Positions 8,001-15,242 of a stretch of DNA of 43,454 nucleotides are shown piece after piece. How positions within the stretch are numbered: position 1 is the stretch's first letter; the number at the start of each line of letters is the position of its first letter. The notes under the pieces are model-generated. The model was not told where the DNA came from. It was given only the letters and a program-made list of their open reading frames with translations, and did no database searches. A program made the position numbers and the translations under genes. This DNA comes from Acidobacteriota bacterium. Its GTDB lineage: Bacteria > Acidobacteriota > Thermoanaerobaculia > Thermoanaerobaculales > Thermoanaerobaculaceae. The stretch spans positions 1 through 43,454 of the forward strand of contig SCRJ01000128.1 in the NCBI GenBank assembly GCA_004298115.1, given 5' to 3'.

Positions 8001-8167
8001 TGGGGCTGCTCCCCGCCGCGGTCGCGACCGGCGTCGGCACCGACTCGCAGCGCCCGTTCGCGCTGGTGATCGTGTCCGGCCTGTTCTCCCGGCTCCTCGT
8101 CAGCGTCTTCCTGATGCCGGTTCTCTACGCCCTGGTTGCGAGGCAGGGCGACCGCCTCGAGGTCTGA
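5039..8167 (+). CDS. czcA: Heavy-metal RND efflux pump, CzcA/CusA family
   Basis: A 1042-aa inner-membrane proton-driven exporter of divalent or monovalent metal ions (HME-RND). The N-terminal helix (about 20-40) is followed by FSRLPVDAYPDLSPPMVEFITQWPGHAAEEVERLIT, diagnostic of the family. TM4 carries DFGILVDGAVVMVEN with Asp410, Asp416 and Glu423, the proton-relay pattern of CzcA-type pumps and unlike the CusA version. A second hydrophobic block near residues 875-1030 gives the usual 12 TM segments and two large periplasmic loops. The length is normal. The start codon overlaps the czcB stop (ATGA). A short hairpin at 8196-8210 follows. Zinc, cobalt or cadmium is more likely than copper or silver, but this is inference. 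Confidence 0.92.
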   Translation: MSERAPLQPDERSRTGSLIHRLVAGALRQRFLTVLLAAILVGAGVWSFSRLPVDAYPDLSPPMVEFITQWPGHAAEEVERLITVPLEVEMNGIPHMSTLRSISLYGLSDVRMTFDYGSDDYLARELAFERIAGVSLPDGVTPSLAPLFSPSGLIYRYVIDSPDRTPMELKTIEDWIVERQFKRVPGVADDSGFGGETMQYQVLLDPARLAGAGLSVPAVAAALAANNGNSGGGFYSQGGQFYYVRGLGRLHTPEEIGNVVLAVHNGTPVLVKDVGSVAIGHAPRLGQFGFDGRDDAVEGVILMRKGEQAQVVLKRVEEKTAELNASILPRDVKVRPFYDRRDLIALTTRTVEDNLLRGMVLVVVVLIFFLYNVRSGLVVAVTIPLSLFFAFVCLDLKHIPANLLSIGAIDFGILVDGAVVMVENVYRQLAARAGQKFKVREVIAAAAAEVDRPIFFAVAVIVAGFLPIYVLSGPSGELFKPMADTMIFALVGSLIVTLSLVPVLCSWALRKGVRERRNAAFEAVKAAYAKGLDACLAHPRSTVLASVALLGGSLLLVPGIGAEFMPHLDEGALWIRGTMPYTISFAESRKIAPQVRAILRSFPEVTVVASEHGRPDDGTDPTGFFNVEFYVGLKPYREWRGRYRTKDQLTDAIMARLQAFPGIVFNHTQPAEDAVDEAETGLKSALAVKVFGPDLGLLEEKGKAIKRVLEGVRGMDHITLVQELGQPSLTVKADRARIARYGLNVADINSLIEAAVGGTAATQVVQGEKLFDLVVRLAPQFRRTPEEIGHILVATPGGQEIPLNELATIKVVSGASFIYRENNSRYIGVQYSVEGRDLAGAVEDAQRQVAARVPLPEGYRIAWGGEYREYTAARRQLMIVLPLTLFVIFLLLFALYSNFKFPVITVLGVLLSAPIGGLVALWLTGTPFSVSSGIGFIALFGVSVQTAVVYISYANELRLAGMGIAGAAREAALLRLRPIMMTALVAALGLLPAAVATGVGTDSQRPFALVIVSGLFSRLLVSVFLMPVLYALVARQGDRLEV

Positions 8168-8195
8168 GGACGGGCGGCGGAGCGCGCGTCACCGC

Positions 8196-8210
8196 GCCCT
8201 CATCGAGGGC
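8196..8210 (+). terminator. Hairpin after the czc operon
   Basis: GCCCTC (8196-8201), loop ATC, GAGGGC (8205-8210): a perfect 6-bp stem 28 nt after the czcA stop. No T-run follows. A plausible weak terminator for the efflux operon. Confidence 0.4.
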
Positions 8211-8278
8211 CGGGACGGCGTGCTACCTTGAGACGAGCCGGGGCCGCGGCGCGCCGTCGCGGCGGGGAGGCGGACGAG

Positions 8279-9721
8279 ATGGGCGATGCGGACGACGACG
8301 GGCGCAGGGTCAAGATCGTGGCGACGCTCGGGCCGGCCTCGGCGACCCCCGCGGGCGTCGGAGACCTGGCCCGCGCCGGGGCCGACGTTTTCCGCCTCAA
8401 CGCCGCTCACCTGACCCCCGACGGGATCGCGCCGCTCGTGGCCATGGTGCGCGGCGCCGAGGCCGCGATCGGCCACCCCCTCGCCGTCTTTTGCGACCTT
8501 GCCGGCCCCAAGCTCCGGGTGGCGAAGGGGACCGCCCCGGCCGCGCTCGTCGAGGGGACGGCCGTCACCGTCGGCGCCGGCGGCAGCGGCGCCACGGTCG
8601 AGGTCGAGGGGATGGAGCCCGCGCGCGAATGCCCGCCCGGAACCCGGGTCCTCCTGCACGACGGCAAGGTCGTCCTGCTCGTCACGGCGGCGCGCGCGGC
8701 CGTCGTCCGTGCCGACGTCGTCCGCGGCGGCGCGGTCGCGCCCGGGATGGGCGTCAACCTCCCCGATGTCGAGACCTCGCTCACCTCGCTCACCGAGCAC
8801 GACCTGGGCTGCATCGCCGCCGCGCTCGACGGCGGGATCGACGCCTTCTCGCTGTCGTTCGTCCGCCGCGCCGCGGACGTGACCGCGCTGCGGCGGAGGA
8901 TCGCCGCGCGCGGCGGCGCCGTGCCCGTGATCGCGAAGCTCGAAAAGGCGCAAGCCGTCGCCTCGGATGCGCTGGCCGCGATCCTCGCGGCCGCCGACGG
9001 CATCATGGTCGCGCGCGGCGACCTCGGCGCGGAGACCTCGCCCGAGATGGTCCCGGTGCTGCAGAAGCGCATCCTCAAGGCCGCGCGGGCCGCCGGCATC
9101 CCGACCATCACGGCGACCGAGATGCTCGAGAGCATGATCCACGAGCCGAGGCCGACGCGCGCGGAGGCGAGCGACGTCGCCAACGCGGCGTTCGACGGCT
9201 CAGACGCGGTGATGCTCAGCGCCGAGACCGCGATCGGCGACCGCCCCGCGGCGGCGGTCGCCGCGTGCGCTCGCATCGTCCGCGAGGCCGAGCGCCACCC
9301 CGAGTTCCGCACGAGCTGGGCGGTCGCTCCCCCTGCCTTCGACGCGGTCGATCCGGTTGCGGATGCCATCGCCGAGGCCGCGGCGGCCGCGGTCGCGCAC
9401 CTCGGCGCCGCCGCGATCGTCTGCTTCACGCAAAGCGGCCGCACCGCGCGCCTTCTCGCCCGTCACCGGCCGGCCAGGGCCGTCCTCGCGCTCACGCCTC
9501 ACGCCGGGGTCGCCCGCGCCCTTGCCCTCGTCTGGGGCGTGACCTCCCGCGTCGTCGCCGAGCAGCCCGAGGATCACGAAGACGTCGTCGCCCTGGCGGA
9601 GCGCGAAGCGCTGCGCGTGGGCTTGGCCGCGGCCGGCGACCTTCTCGTCGTCACCCACGGGGCGCCGGTGGTCGCCCGGGCGCTCACCAACCTGATGCGG
9701 GTGCGCCGCATCGGGGGCTGA
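8279..9721 (+). CDS. pyk: Pyruvate kinase, divergent form
   Basis: A 480-aa glycolytic enzyme converting phosphoenolpyruvate and ADP to pyruvate and ATP in the cytoplasm. KIVATLGPAS opens the TIM barrel. VIAKLEKAQAV supplies Lys220 and Glu222 (same numbers as the E. coli type I enzyme), IMVARGDLGAE carries the Mg-binding Asp (about 248), and DVANAAFDGSDAVMLSAETAIG follows. Several usually conserved positions differ: FRLNAAH where NFSH is normal, DLAGPKLR in place of DTKGPEIR, and ATEMLESM instead of ATQMLxSM. A C-terminal domain is present. The ATG at 8279 has GGGGAGG 8 nt upstream; an in-frame TTG at 8228 is less likely. It is transcribed alone, convergent with the mscS-like gene. Confidence 0.9.
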   Translation: MGDADDDGRRVKIVATLGPASATPAGVGDLARAGADVFRLNAAHLTPDGIAPLVAMVRGAEAAIGHPLAVFCDLAGPKLRVAKGTAPAALVEGTAVTVGAGGSGATVEVEGMEPARECPPGTRVLLHDGKVVLLVTAARAAVVRADVVRGGAVAPGMGVNLPDVETSLTSLTEHDLGCIAAALDGGIDAFSLSFVRRAADVTALRRRIAARGGAVPVIAKLEKAQAVASDALAAILAAADGIMVARGDLGAETSPEMVPVLQKRILKAARAAGIPTITATEMLESMIHEPRPTRAEASDVANAAFDGSDAVMLSAETAIGDRPAAAVAACARIVREAERHPEFRTSWAVAPPAFDAVDPVADAIAEAAAAAVAHLGAAAIVCFTQSGRTARLLARHRPARAVLALTPHAGVARALALVWGVTSRVVAEQPEDHEDVVALAEREALRVGLAAAGDLLVVTHGAPVVARALTNLMRVRRIGG

Positions 9722-9739
9722 CCGGCGGGCGCGCGCCGG
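9722..9739. terminator. Hairpin between convergent pyk and mscS-like genes
   Basis: CCGGCG (9722-9727), 6-nt loop, CGCCGG (9734-9739), lying immediately after the pyk stop and 12 bp before the stop of the opposing gene. Symmetric, so it could end transcription from both sides; there is no T-run. Confidence 0.45.
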
Positions 9740-9751
9740 CGGCGAGGAACG

Positions 9752-11911
9752 TCAGCCCGAACCGTCCGGTCGGTTCGTCCCAACGGCGGCCCCGTTGCGG
9801 CCGCTCCCGCCTGCCGGTCCCGGCTCGGCCGGCGCGGCTGCGGCTGGGTACACGGCGGGGCTCAGGAGCGCGAACGCGGTCCCCGACCGTTGGACGATCG
9901 AGGCGAGCGCAAAGTTCAGCTCCTCGACGACGGCGGTGTACTCGAGGAAGTCCCTGGTCGCGATCCAGCACCAGACCTCCACGTGGAGGCCGCTGTTGCC
10001 GAACGCGGCGAACCGGACGCGGTGCTCGCCCTGGAACACCTTCGGGTGCGACTCCAGGAGCCGCCTGGCGCCGCCGATCACCGCGTTGAGCTGCGCCTCG
10101 CTGGCCGAGTAGACCAGCTTGAGGACGGGGTTGTAGAGGATGCGGTCGCGCGCCGAGTAGTTCTCGATCCGCCCGGCCGCGATCACGCCGTTCGGGACCG
10201 TGACCACGGTCCGGGCGACGGTCCGCAAACGCGTGGAGCGAAAACCGATCTCCTCGACGGTGCCGGTGTCCTGCCCGATGGCGACGAAGTCGCCGACCTC
10301 GAACGGACGGTCGCCGGCGATCGCCGCGGTGCCGAAGAGGTTCTCCAGCGTCTTCTGCGCCGCGAAAGCGAGCGCGACGCCGCCGATCCCGAGGGCGCCG
10401 AGCCCGGCGACGACGTTGACGCCGATCACGTCGAGCGCGGCGAGGCCCAACAGCACCAGCACGAGCGCCTTCGCGATCCGGACCGCGACCGGAAGGAAGC
10501 CGACCAGATATCGCTCCTTCGCGGTCTCGCGGACGCGGCGGGCGCCGTCGTCCACCAGGCGCACCAGGAACCACCCGACGCCGACGAGGGCCAGCAGCTT
10601 GCAGATGTAGCGCGCGACGACCCACGCCGCCGGCGTCAACCCGAGCCAGCGCGCCACGAGCACCAGGGTCGCGGCCCAGAGCAGGAAGCCTGACGGACCG
10701 TCGAGCGCCGCGGCGACCGCGTCGTCCCACTGCATCGCGGTGCCCCGCGCCACGCGCCGCAGCAGGCGCACGGCCCACCGTCCCAGGTACCGGCTCACGA
10801 ACCACGACACCACCAGACCGGCGAGGATGCCGAGCCACTGCCAGAGCTGCAGGTCGGCGAGGCTGACGGCGAACAGGGCGACCGGAGCGTTGTCGCCGAT
10901 CCAGCCGTAGCCGTGGGCGGCGTACAGGCGGTCGATCTGCGCCACCGTGTCCCGCGAGACAGTCCAGACCTGGCCGAGCTCCGCGTCGAAGCGGTGGGCC
11001 AGGAGAAGCTCCACGCGCTGGTGGCCGACATTCACCGCCCCGACGAGCTGCTCGTTCTCCGGCACGCCGGTCTCCGGGGCGCCGAGCGGATCGTTGGAGA
11101 GCGTGTCGGCGTCCAGCCAGCCGGTGCGCTGGAGCGTCAGCATCAACCGGCGGGCGAGCCGCGGGCCCTCGGCGCGCTGCCGCTCGGGAGGGATCTCGCC
11201 GAGGTCGAGGTAGAACGAGGCGAGGTCGAAACGACCCGCCTGGCAGGCCGCGAGGAACCCCGCGACGGTCTCCCTCGGCGTCCCGCGTTGGACGCCGTCG
11301 GGGATCGGCCCGAGTCCGATGTCGAGCGGTTCGGCTCCGCGCGCCGGTTCCCCCTTGACGAGGACGCGGAACCAGAACGGCACGCTGGCCACGGTCTCGC
11401 GCGAGAACAGCCACGCGAGCTCGTACGGCGCGGCCCCCACGGTGTGCCGCAGCCGGACCTCGCCGCTGATGCCGTTCCTCTCGAAGCGCGCCGCGATCAC
11501 GAGGTTCGTCGCCTGCCCCCCGATCGTGGGGCCGGCTTCGTTCTCGGTCGTGACGGCGTCCTCGCGGACCCGCAGCAACTGGAGCAGCCGGTAGAGCTGT
11601 TTCGCCCTCTCGGCGCCGACGCCCGGCTGCTGCGCCGGCGCGGTCTCGCTCAGGTCGAGCAACTGGGCGGCGGCGTCGAACTTCCCCGCCCCGGCCATGC
11701 TCAAGAACGAGCGCCACGAGGCGGCCGGCGAGCTGCGGACCACGTCAGCCGGCGGCGCGCCGAGGCCCCGGTTGATCGTCTCGTACCGGGCGATCTCGTA
11801 CCGCGATGCCGCCATCCCCGTCGCAGGGACCAGCGACAGAGCGGCCGCGAGCGCCACGAAGGGCACAGCGGCCCGCGCGCCGGCTCTCCGGTTCACATGC
11901 GTGCGTGCCAT
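9752..11911 (-). CDS. Large MscS-family mechanosensitive channel with duplicated periplasmic domain
   Basis: A 719-aa inner-membrane protein. Residues 1-35 look like a signal peptide (ending TGMAAS). Two related segments follow, about 62-185 and 208-335, each starting with a P..(S/T)..(S/A)FL...AG.FD.A...LDL.E pattern and ending with a W..SR(E/D)TVA motif. TM helices lie near 345-375, 405-425, 432-455 and 475-500. The MscS pore helix and beta domain follow: GALGIGGVALAFAAQKTLENLFG (508-527), DRPFEVGDF and GTVEEIGFRSTRLRT. An alanine/proline-rich tail ends the protein. MscS channels release solutes on hypo-osmotic shock. The start at 11911 has GGTGGAG about 8 nt upstream. It is the last gene of the MarR/ABC/TolC run, 50 bp after the TolC-type gene; the link to efflux is unproven. 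Confidence 0.88.
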   Translation of the reverse strand: MARTHVNRRAGARAAVPFVALAAALSLVPATGMAASRYEIARYETINRGLGAPPADVVRSSPAASWRSFLSMAGAGKFDAAAQLLDLSETAPAQQPGVGAERAKQLYRLLQLLRVREDAVTTENEAGPTIGGQATNLVIAARFERNGISGEVRLRHTVGAAPYELAWLFSRETVASVPFWFRVLVKGEPARGAEPLDIGLGPIPDGVQRGTPRETVAGFLAACQAGRFDLASFYLDLGEIPPERQRAEGPRLARRLMLTLQRTGWLDADTLSNDPLGAPETGVPENEQLVGAVNVGHQRVELLLAHRFDAELGQVWTVSRDTVAQIDRLYAAHGYGWIGDNAPVALFAVSLADLQLWQWLGILAGLVVSWFVSRYLGRWAVRLLRRVARGTAMQWDDAVAAALDGPSGFLLWAATLVLVARWLGLTPAAWVVARYICKLLALVGVGWFLVRLVDDGARRVRETAKERYLVGFLPVAVRIAKALVLVLLGLAALDVIGVNVVAGLGALGIGGVALAFAAQKTLENLFGTAAIAGDRPFEVGDFVAIGQDTGTVEEIGFRSTRLRTVARTVVTVPNGVIAAGRIENYSARDRILYNPVLKLVYSASEAQLNAVIGGARRLLESHPKVFQGEHRVRFAAFGNSGLHVEVWCWIATRDFLEYTAVVEELNFALASIVQRSGTAFALLSPAVYPAAAAPAEPGPAGGSGRNGAAVGTNRPDGSG

Positions 11912-11961
11912 GGCTTGCGTCTCCACCGACAGGATAGCAAGACCCGGCAGGCGCGCGCGCG

Positions 11962-13263
11962 TCACTCGCGCCCGAGCGCCTTCAGGAGTCCCGCCCGCGC
12001 CTGCGAGAGGTTGTAGTCGGCCTGCACCTTCTGCTGCGCGGCGCTGGTGAGGGCGACCTGCGAGTCGCCGAGCTCGATGATGCTCCCGACGCCGGTCTCG
12101 TAGCGGCCCTCGGCCAGACGGAGCTGCTCCTGGGCGTTGACGAGCGCCTCGCCGCTCGCTCCGAGCGCGGCCTTGGCGGCGCGGACCGCCAGGCGCGCCT
12201 GCTCGATCTCGAAGCGGACCTGCTGCCGCTCGGCATCGGCCTGCGCGCGCACCGCCGCGAGGTTCGCCTCGGCCTCGACCACCCGCGCCTTCGTTTGCCC
12301 GCCCTGGAAGATCGGGATGGTCAGCCCCATCGCGACGTTCCAGTTCCAGGTGAGGCTGGAGACGTGCACCCCCGCGTCGGAGAACCCGGTGGACATCCCG
12401 AGCGTCGGAGCGTAGGCGCCGCGCAGCGCCCTGACGGTCAGCTCCTGCGCGCGCACCTGCTGCGCGAGCGCGGCGAGCTCCGGGCGGGCCTTGATCGCCT
12501 CGTCCAGGAGCGCGTCCGTCGAGCCGTCCTCGCCCGCGATCGGGGGCAAGGTCTGGTCGGCCACGTCGTAGTCCGTCGGCCCCTCGACACCCATCGCCTG
12601 GTTGAGCTGGGCCTTGGCCGTCTCGTACCCGTTCTGCGCGTTGATGAGCGCGACGTCGGCGTTGGCGACCGCGGTCTTGGCCTGAGCGAGCGCGATCTCC
12701 GCCTGCGTCCCCACCTCGACGAAACCTTGGGTCTGTTCCATGTGCTTCTGCTGGTTCGCCAGGGTGTCGCGCGCCACCGTCACCAGGCCCTTCGCCGCGC
12801 GGGCCTGGAAGTACGCCGTGCGCACCGAGAACAGCACCTGCTCCAGGGTCGCGCGCTCGTCGGCCCGCTGCGCGCCGGCGCTGGCCTGCGACGCCCGCCA
12901 ACGGGAGCGGGTCTGCCCGAAGTCGTAGAGCAGCACGCTCGCGTTCAGCCCGAAGTTGAAGTAGTTCGAGGTCGCCCAGCTCTGGCTGGAACTCCCTCCC
13001 GAGATCTGTGATGGCAGCGAACCCGGACGGCTGGCGTAATTGGAGGTGGCCCTCTGGTAGTCGGCGCTGCCCGCGACCTGCGGCAGCAGGGGGGCGCGCG
13101 CCTGGTCGCTGCGGGCGATCGCCGCCTGGGTCGCGGCGGCCGCCTGGCGCACCTGGGGTTGGTCGGCGCGGGCCGTCGCCAGCGCCTCTTCGAGGGTCAG
13201 GATGCGCGGCGGCGCGGCCGGGGCCGCCGCCGCGAGCACGATCATGGCAAGGTTTGCGATCAT
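11962..13263 (-). CDS. tolC: TolC-family outer-membrane efflux protein
   Basis: A 433-aa outer-membrane channel component. A short signal peptide (MIANLAMIVLAAAAPAAPP) precedes LTLEEALATARADQPQVRQA, the standard start of the OEP domain. Two copies of the helical/strand repeat follow, with NFGLNASVLLYDFGQTRSR and VAMGLTIPIFQGGQTKARV as the paired beta-strand segments. The end, RLAEGRYETGVGSIIELGDSQVALTSAAQQKVQADYNLSQARAGLLKALGRE, is typical. The start overlaps the stop of the ABC permease by one base (TGATG), so it is co-translated with the MacA/MacB-like exporter and most likely forms its outer-membrane exit duct. The tolC name is by family only. Confidence 0.88.
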   Translation of the reverse strand: MIANLAMIVLAAAAPAAPPRILTLEEALATARADQPQVRQAAAATQAAIARSDQARAPLLPQVAGSADYQRATSNYASRPGSLPSQISGGSSSQSWATSNYFNFGLNASVLLYDFGQTRSRWRASQASAGAQRADERATLEQVLFSVRTAYFQARAAKGLVTVARDTLANQQKHMEQTQGFVEVGTQAEIALAQAKTAVANADVALINAQNGYETAKAQLNQAMGVEGPTDYDVADQTLPPIAGEDGSTDALLDEAIKARPELAALAQQVRAQELTVRALRGAYAPTLGMSTGFSDAGVHVSSLTWNWNVAMGLTIPIFQGGQTKARVVEAEANLAAVRAQADAERQQVRFEIEQARLAVRAAKAALGASGEALVNAQEQLRLAEGRYETGVGSIIELGDSQVALTSAAQQKVQADYNLSQARAGLLKALGRE

Positions 13264-14492
13264 CACTCGAACCTCAAGGCCTCGATCGGATCGAGGCGGG
13301 ATGCTTTCCGGGCCGGGTAGAGCCCGAACACGACGCCAACGAGAGCGCTGAACACCACCGAAATGATGATGATGTCGGGACGGATCAGCATCGGCCAATG
13401 GTACCGGCCGGCCAGCCACTGCGCGGCCACGACGCCGAGGACGACGCCGATGAGGCCCCCCGCGAACGACAGGGTGAGCGCCTCGACGAGGAACTGCGCC
13501 AGGATGTTGCGCGGCTTGGCGCCGACCGCCATCCGCACGCCGATCTCGCGCGTGCGTTCGGTGACCGACACCAGCATGATGTTCATGATCCCGATCCCGC
13601 CGACCAGGAGCGAGACGGCCGCGATGCTGGCGAGCAGCGTCGCCAACGTCTTATTGTTTTGCTCTTGGGTGTTGGCGAGTTCGGTCAGGTTGCGGATCGA
13701 GAAGTCGTCGTCCGCTCCCGGGGCGAGGTGGTGCCTGTCGCGAAGCAGCGCACGGATCTGCTTCTCGGCGCGCACGGTCCCCGACGGCGAGGTGGCGCCG
13801 ACGAAGATGATGCCGGAGATGAACTGCTGCAGCCCGCCCTGGATCTTGGTCTGGAACGTCTTGAGCGGGATGAACGCCGCGTCGTCGTAGTCCTGGCCCA
13901 TCGGCGACTGCCCCTTCTTCGCGAGCACACCCTGGACCTGGAACGGGATGTTCTTGATGCGGATGAGCTGCCCGACCGGGTTGGCGTTGGGGCCGAACAG
14001 CTTGTCCGCGACGGTCTGGCCGAGGAACACGACCTTGGTGCCGCCCTCCGCATCGGATTCGGTCATCGGCGCCCCCTGCGCGATCGGCCAGTTGCGGATC
14101 GCGAAGAAGTCCGGCGTCGTCCCGTTGACGCTGGTGCTCCAGTTCTGGTCCTCGGAGACGAGCTGCGCGACGGTCCTGAGTTGCGGTGCCGCATACTTCA
14201 CGCTCGGCACCTCGGTCCGAATCGCCCGCAGGTCGTCCCACGTCAAGGTCGGCATGCTGCCGAAGCCGCCGTGCTGGCCACCGGCCGTCGTGCTGCCGGG
14301 AACGACGATGAGCAGGTTGGAGCCCATCGCGGCGAACGACTGCTCCACCCTGGCCTTCGCCCCTTCCCCGATGGCGACCATCGCGATTACCGCGGCGACG
14401 CCGATGATGATGCCGAGCGTGGTCAGGAACGAGCGCATCTTGTTGCGAAGCAGCGCGCGAACCGCCACGCGCAGGGTTTGCAGCGGGTTCAT
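13263..14492 (-). CDS. ABC transporter permease, MacB/FtsX family
   Basis: A 409-aa inner-membrane subunit with the MacB layout. TM1 near residues 20-42 (MRSFLTTLGIIIGVAAVIAMVAIG) is preceded by the RALLRNKMR entry motif. A roughly 230-residue periplasmic domain contains GSNLLIVVPGSTTAGG and FLGQTVADKLFGPNANPVGQLIRI. Three TM helices lie at the C-terminus, within VSLLVGGIGIMNIMLVSVTERTREIGVRMAVGA, SFAGGLIGVVLGVVAA and IIIISVVFSALVGVVFGLYPARKASRLDPIEALR. The ATPase is a separate upstream gene overlapping by 4 bp (ATGA), unlike MacB itself, where both are fused. Substrate (antibiotic, lipopeptide or other) is unknown. Confidence 0.9.
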   Translation of the reverse strand: MNPLQTLRVAVRALLRNKMRSFLTTLGIIIGVAAVIAMVAIGEGAKARVEQSFAAMGSNLLIVVPGSTTAGGQHGGFGSMPTLTWDDLRAIRTEVPSVKYAAPQLRTVAQLVSEDQNWSTSVNGTTPDFFAIRNWPIAQGAPMTESDAEGGTKVVFLGQTVADKLFGPNANPVGQLIRIKNIPFQVQGVLAKKGQSPMGQDYDDAAFIPLKTFQTKIQGGLQQFISGIIFVGATSPSGTVRAEKQIRALLRDRHHLAPGADDDFSIRNLTELANTQEQNNKTLATLLASIAAVSLLVGGIGIMNIMLVSVTERTREIGVRMAVGAKPRNILAQFLVEALTLSFAGGLIGVVLGVVAAQWLAGRYHWPMLIRPDIIIISVVFSALVGVVFGLYPARKASRLDPIEALRFE

Positions 14493-15235
14493 GACTCGCC
14501 TCCCACGACGGGCTCAACGGGAGCCGGCACCGCCCGCTGCGGCTCCTGCCGCAGGTCGGACAGAAGCTTGCCATCCTTCATCACGATCACTCGTGCCGCA
14601 TACCTCGCGATGTCGGGCTCGTGGGTCACGAGGACGACCGTAATGCCGGAGTCGCGCAGCTCCTGGAACAGCGCCATGACCTCGACGCTGGTGACCGAAT
14701 CGAGGTTACCGGTCGGCTCGTCGGCCAGGATGACCTTGGGGTTCGAAACCAGCGCCCGGGCGATGGCGACGCGCTGCTGCTGTCCTCCCGACATCTGGTT
14801 CGGGTGGTGGTGGATCCTTTCGGCGAGACCGACGCGGGCGAGCGCCTCGTGAGCGCGGTCGTGGCGCTCGCGCGTGTGCGCTCCCGCGTACAACAGCGGC
14901 AGCTCGACGTTCTCGATCGCCGACGTGCGCGAGAGCAGGTTGAAGTTCTGGAACACGAACCCGAGCGTGCGGTTGCGCTTCTCGGCAAGGGCGTCGCGGT
15001 CGAGGTCGGAGACGTCCTCACCCGCAAGCAGGTAGCGGCCCGAGCCGGGGCGGTCGAGGCAGCCGATGATGTTCATGAGCGTCGATTTCCCGGATCCGGA
15101 CGCGCCCATGATCGCGACGAACTCGCCCTCCTCGATGCCGAACGACACGCCGCGCAACGCGTGGACCTCGACGTCGCCCATCCGGTACACCTTGGTGACG
15201 TCCTCCAGCTGCAGCAAGTTCGACCCGCTCGCCAT
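14489..15235 (-). CDS. ABC transporter ATPase, MacB/LolD type
   Basis: A 248-aa nucleotide-binding subunit powering the adjacent permease. It has Walker A GASGSGKST (44-52), a Q-loop glutamine at 96, signature MSGGQ (148-152), Walker B VILADE (168-173) followed by PTGNLDS, and an H-loop His at 205. The LLYAGAHTRERHDRA region between the Q-loop and signature is typical of the MacB/LolD/FtsE class. Two ATGs are adjacent (15238, 15235). The second is preferred because GAGGG ends 4 nt before it, against 1 nt for the first. A GTG or ATG further up would overlap the preceding adaptor gene. Genes on both sides are 4-bp overlapping or 7 bp apart, so this is one operon. Confidence 0.92.
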   Translation of the reverse strand: MASGSNLLQLEDVTKVYRMGDVEVHALRGVSFGIEEGEFVAIMGASGSGKSTLMNIIGCLDRPGSGRYLLAGEDVSDLDRDALAEKRNRTLGFVFQNFNLLSRTSAIENVELPLLYAGAHTRERHDRAHEALARVGLAERIHHHPNQMSGGQQQRVAIARALVSNPKVILADEPTGNLDSVTSVEVMALFQELRDSGITVVLVTHEPDIARYAARVIVMKDGKLLSDLRQEPQRAVPAPVEPVVGGES

Positions 15236-15242
15236 CATGCCC

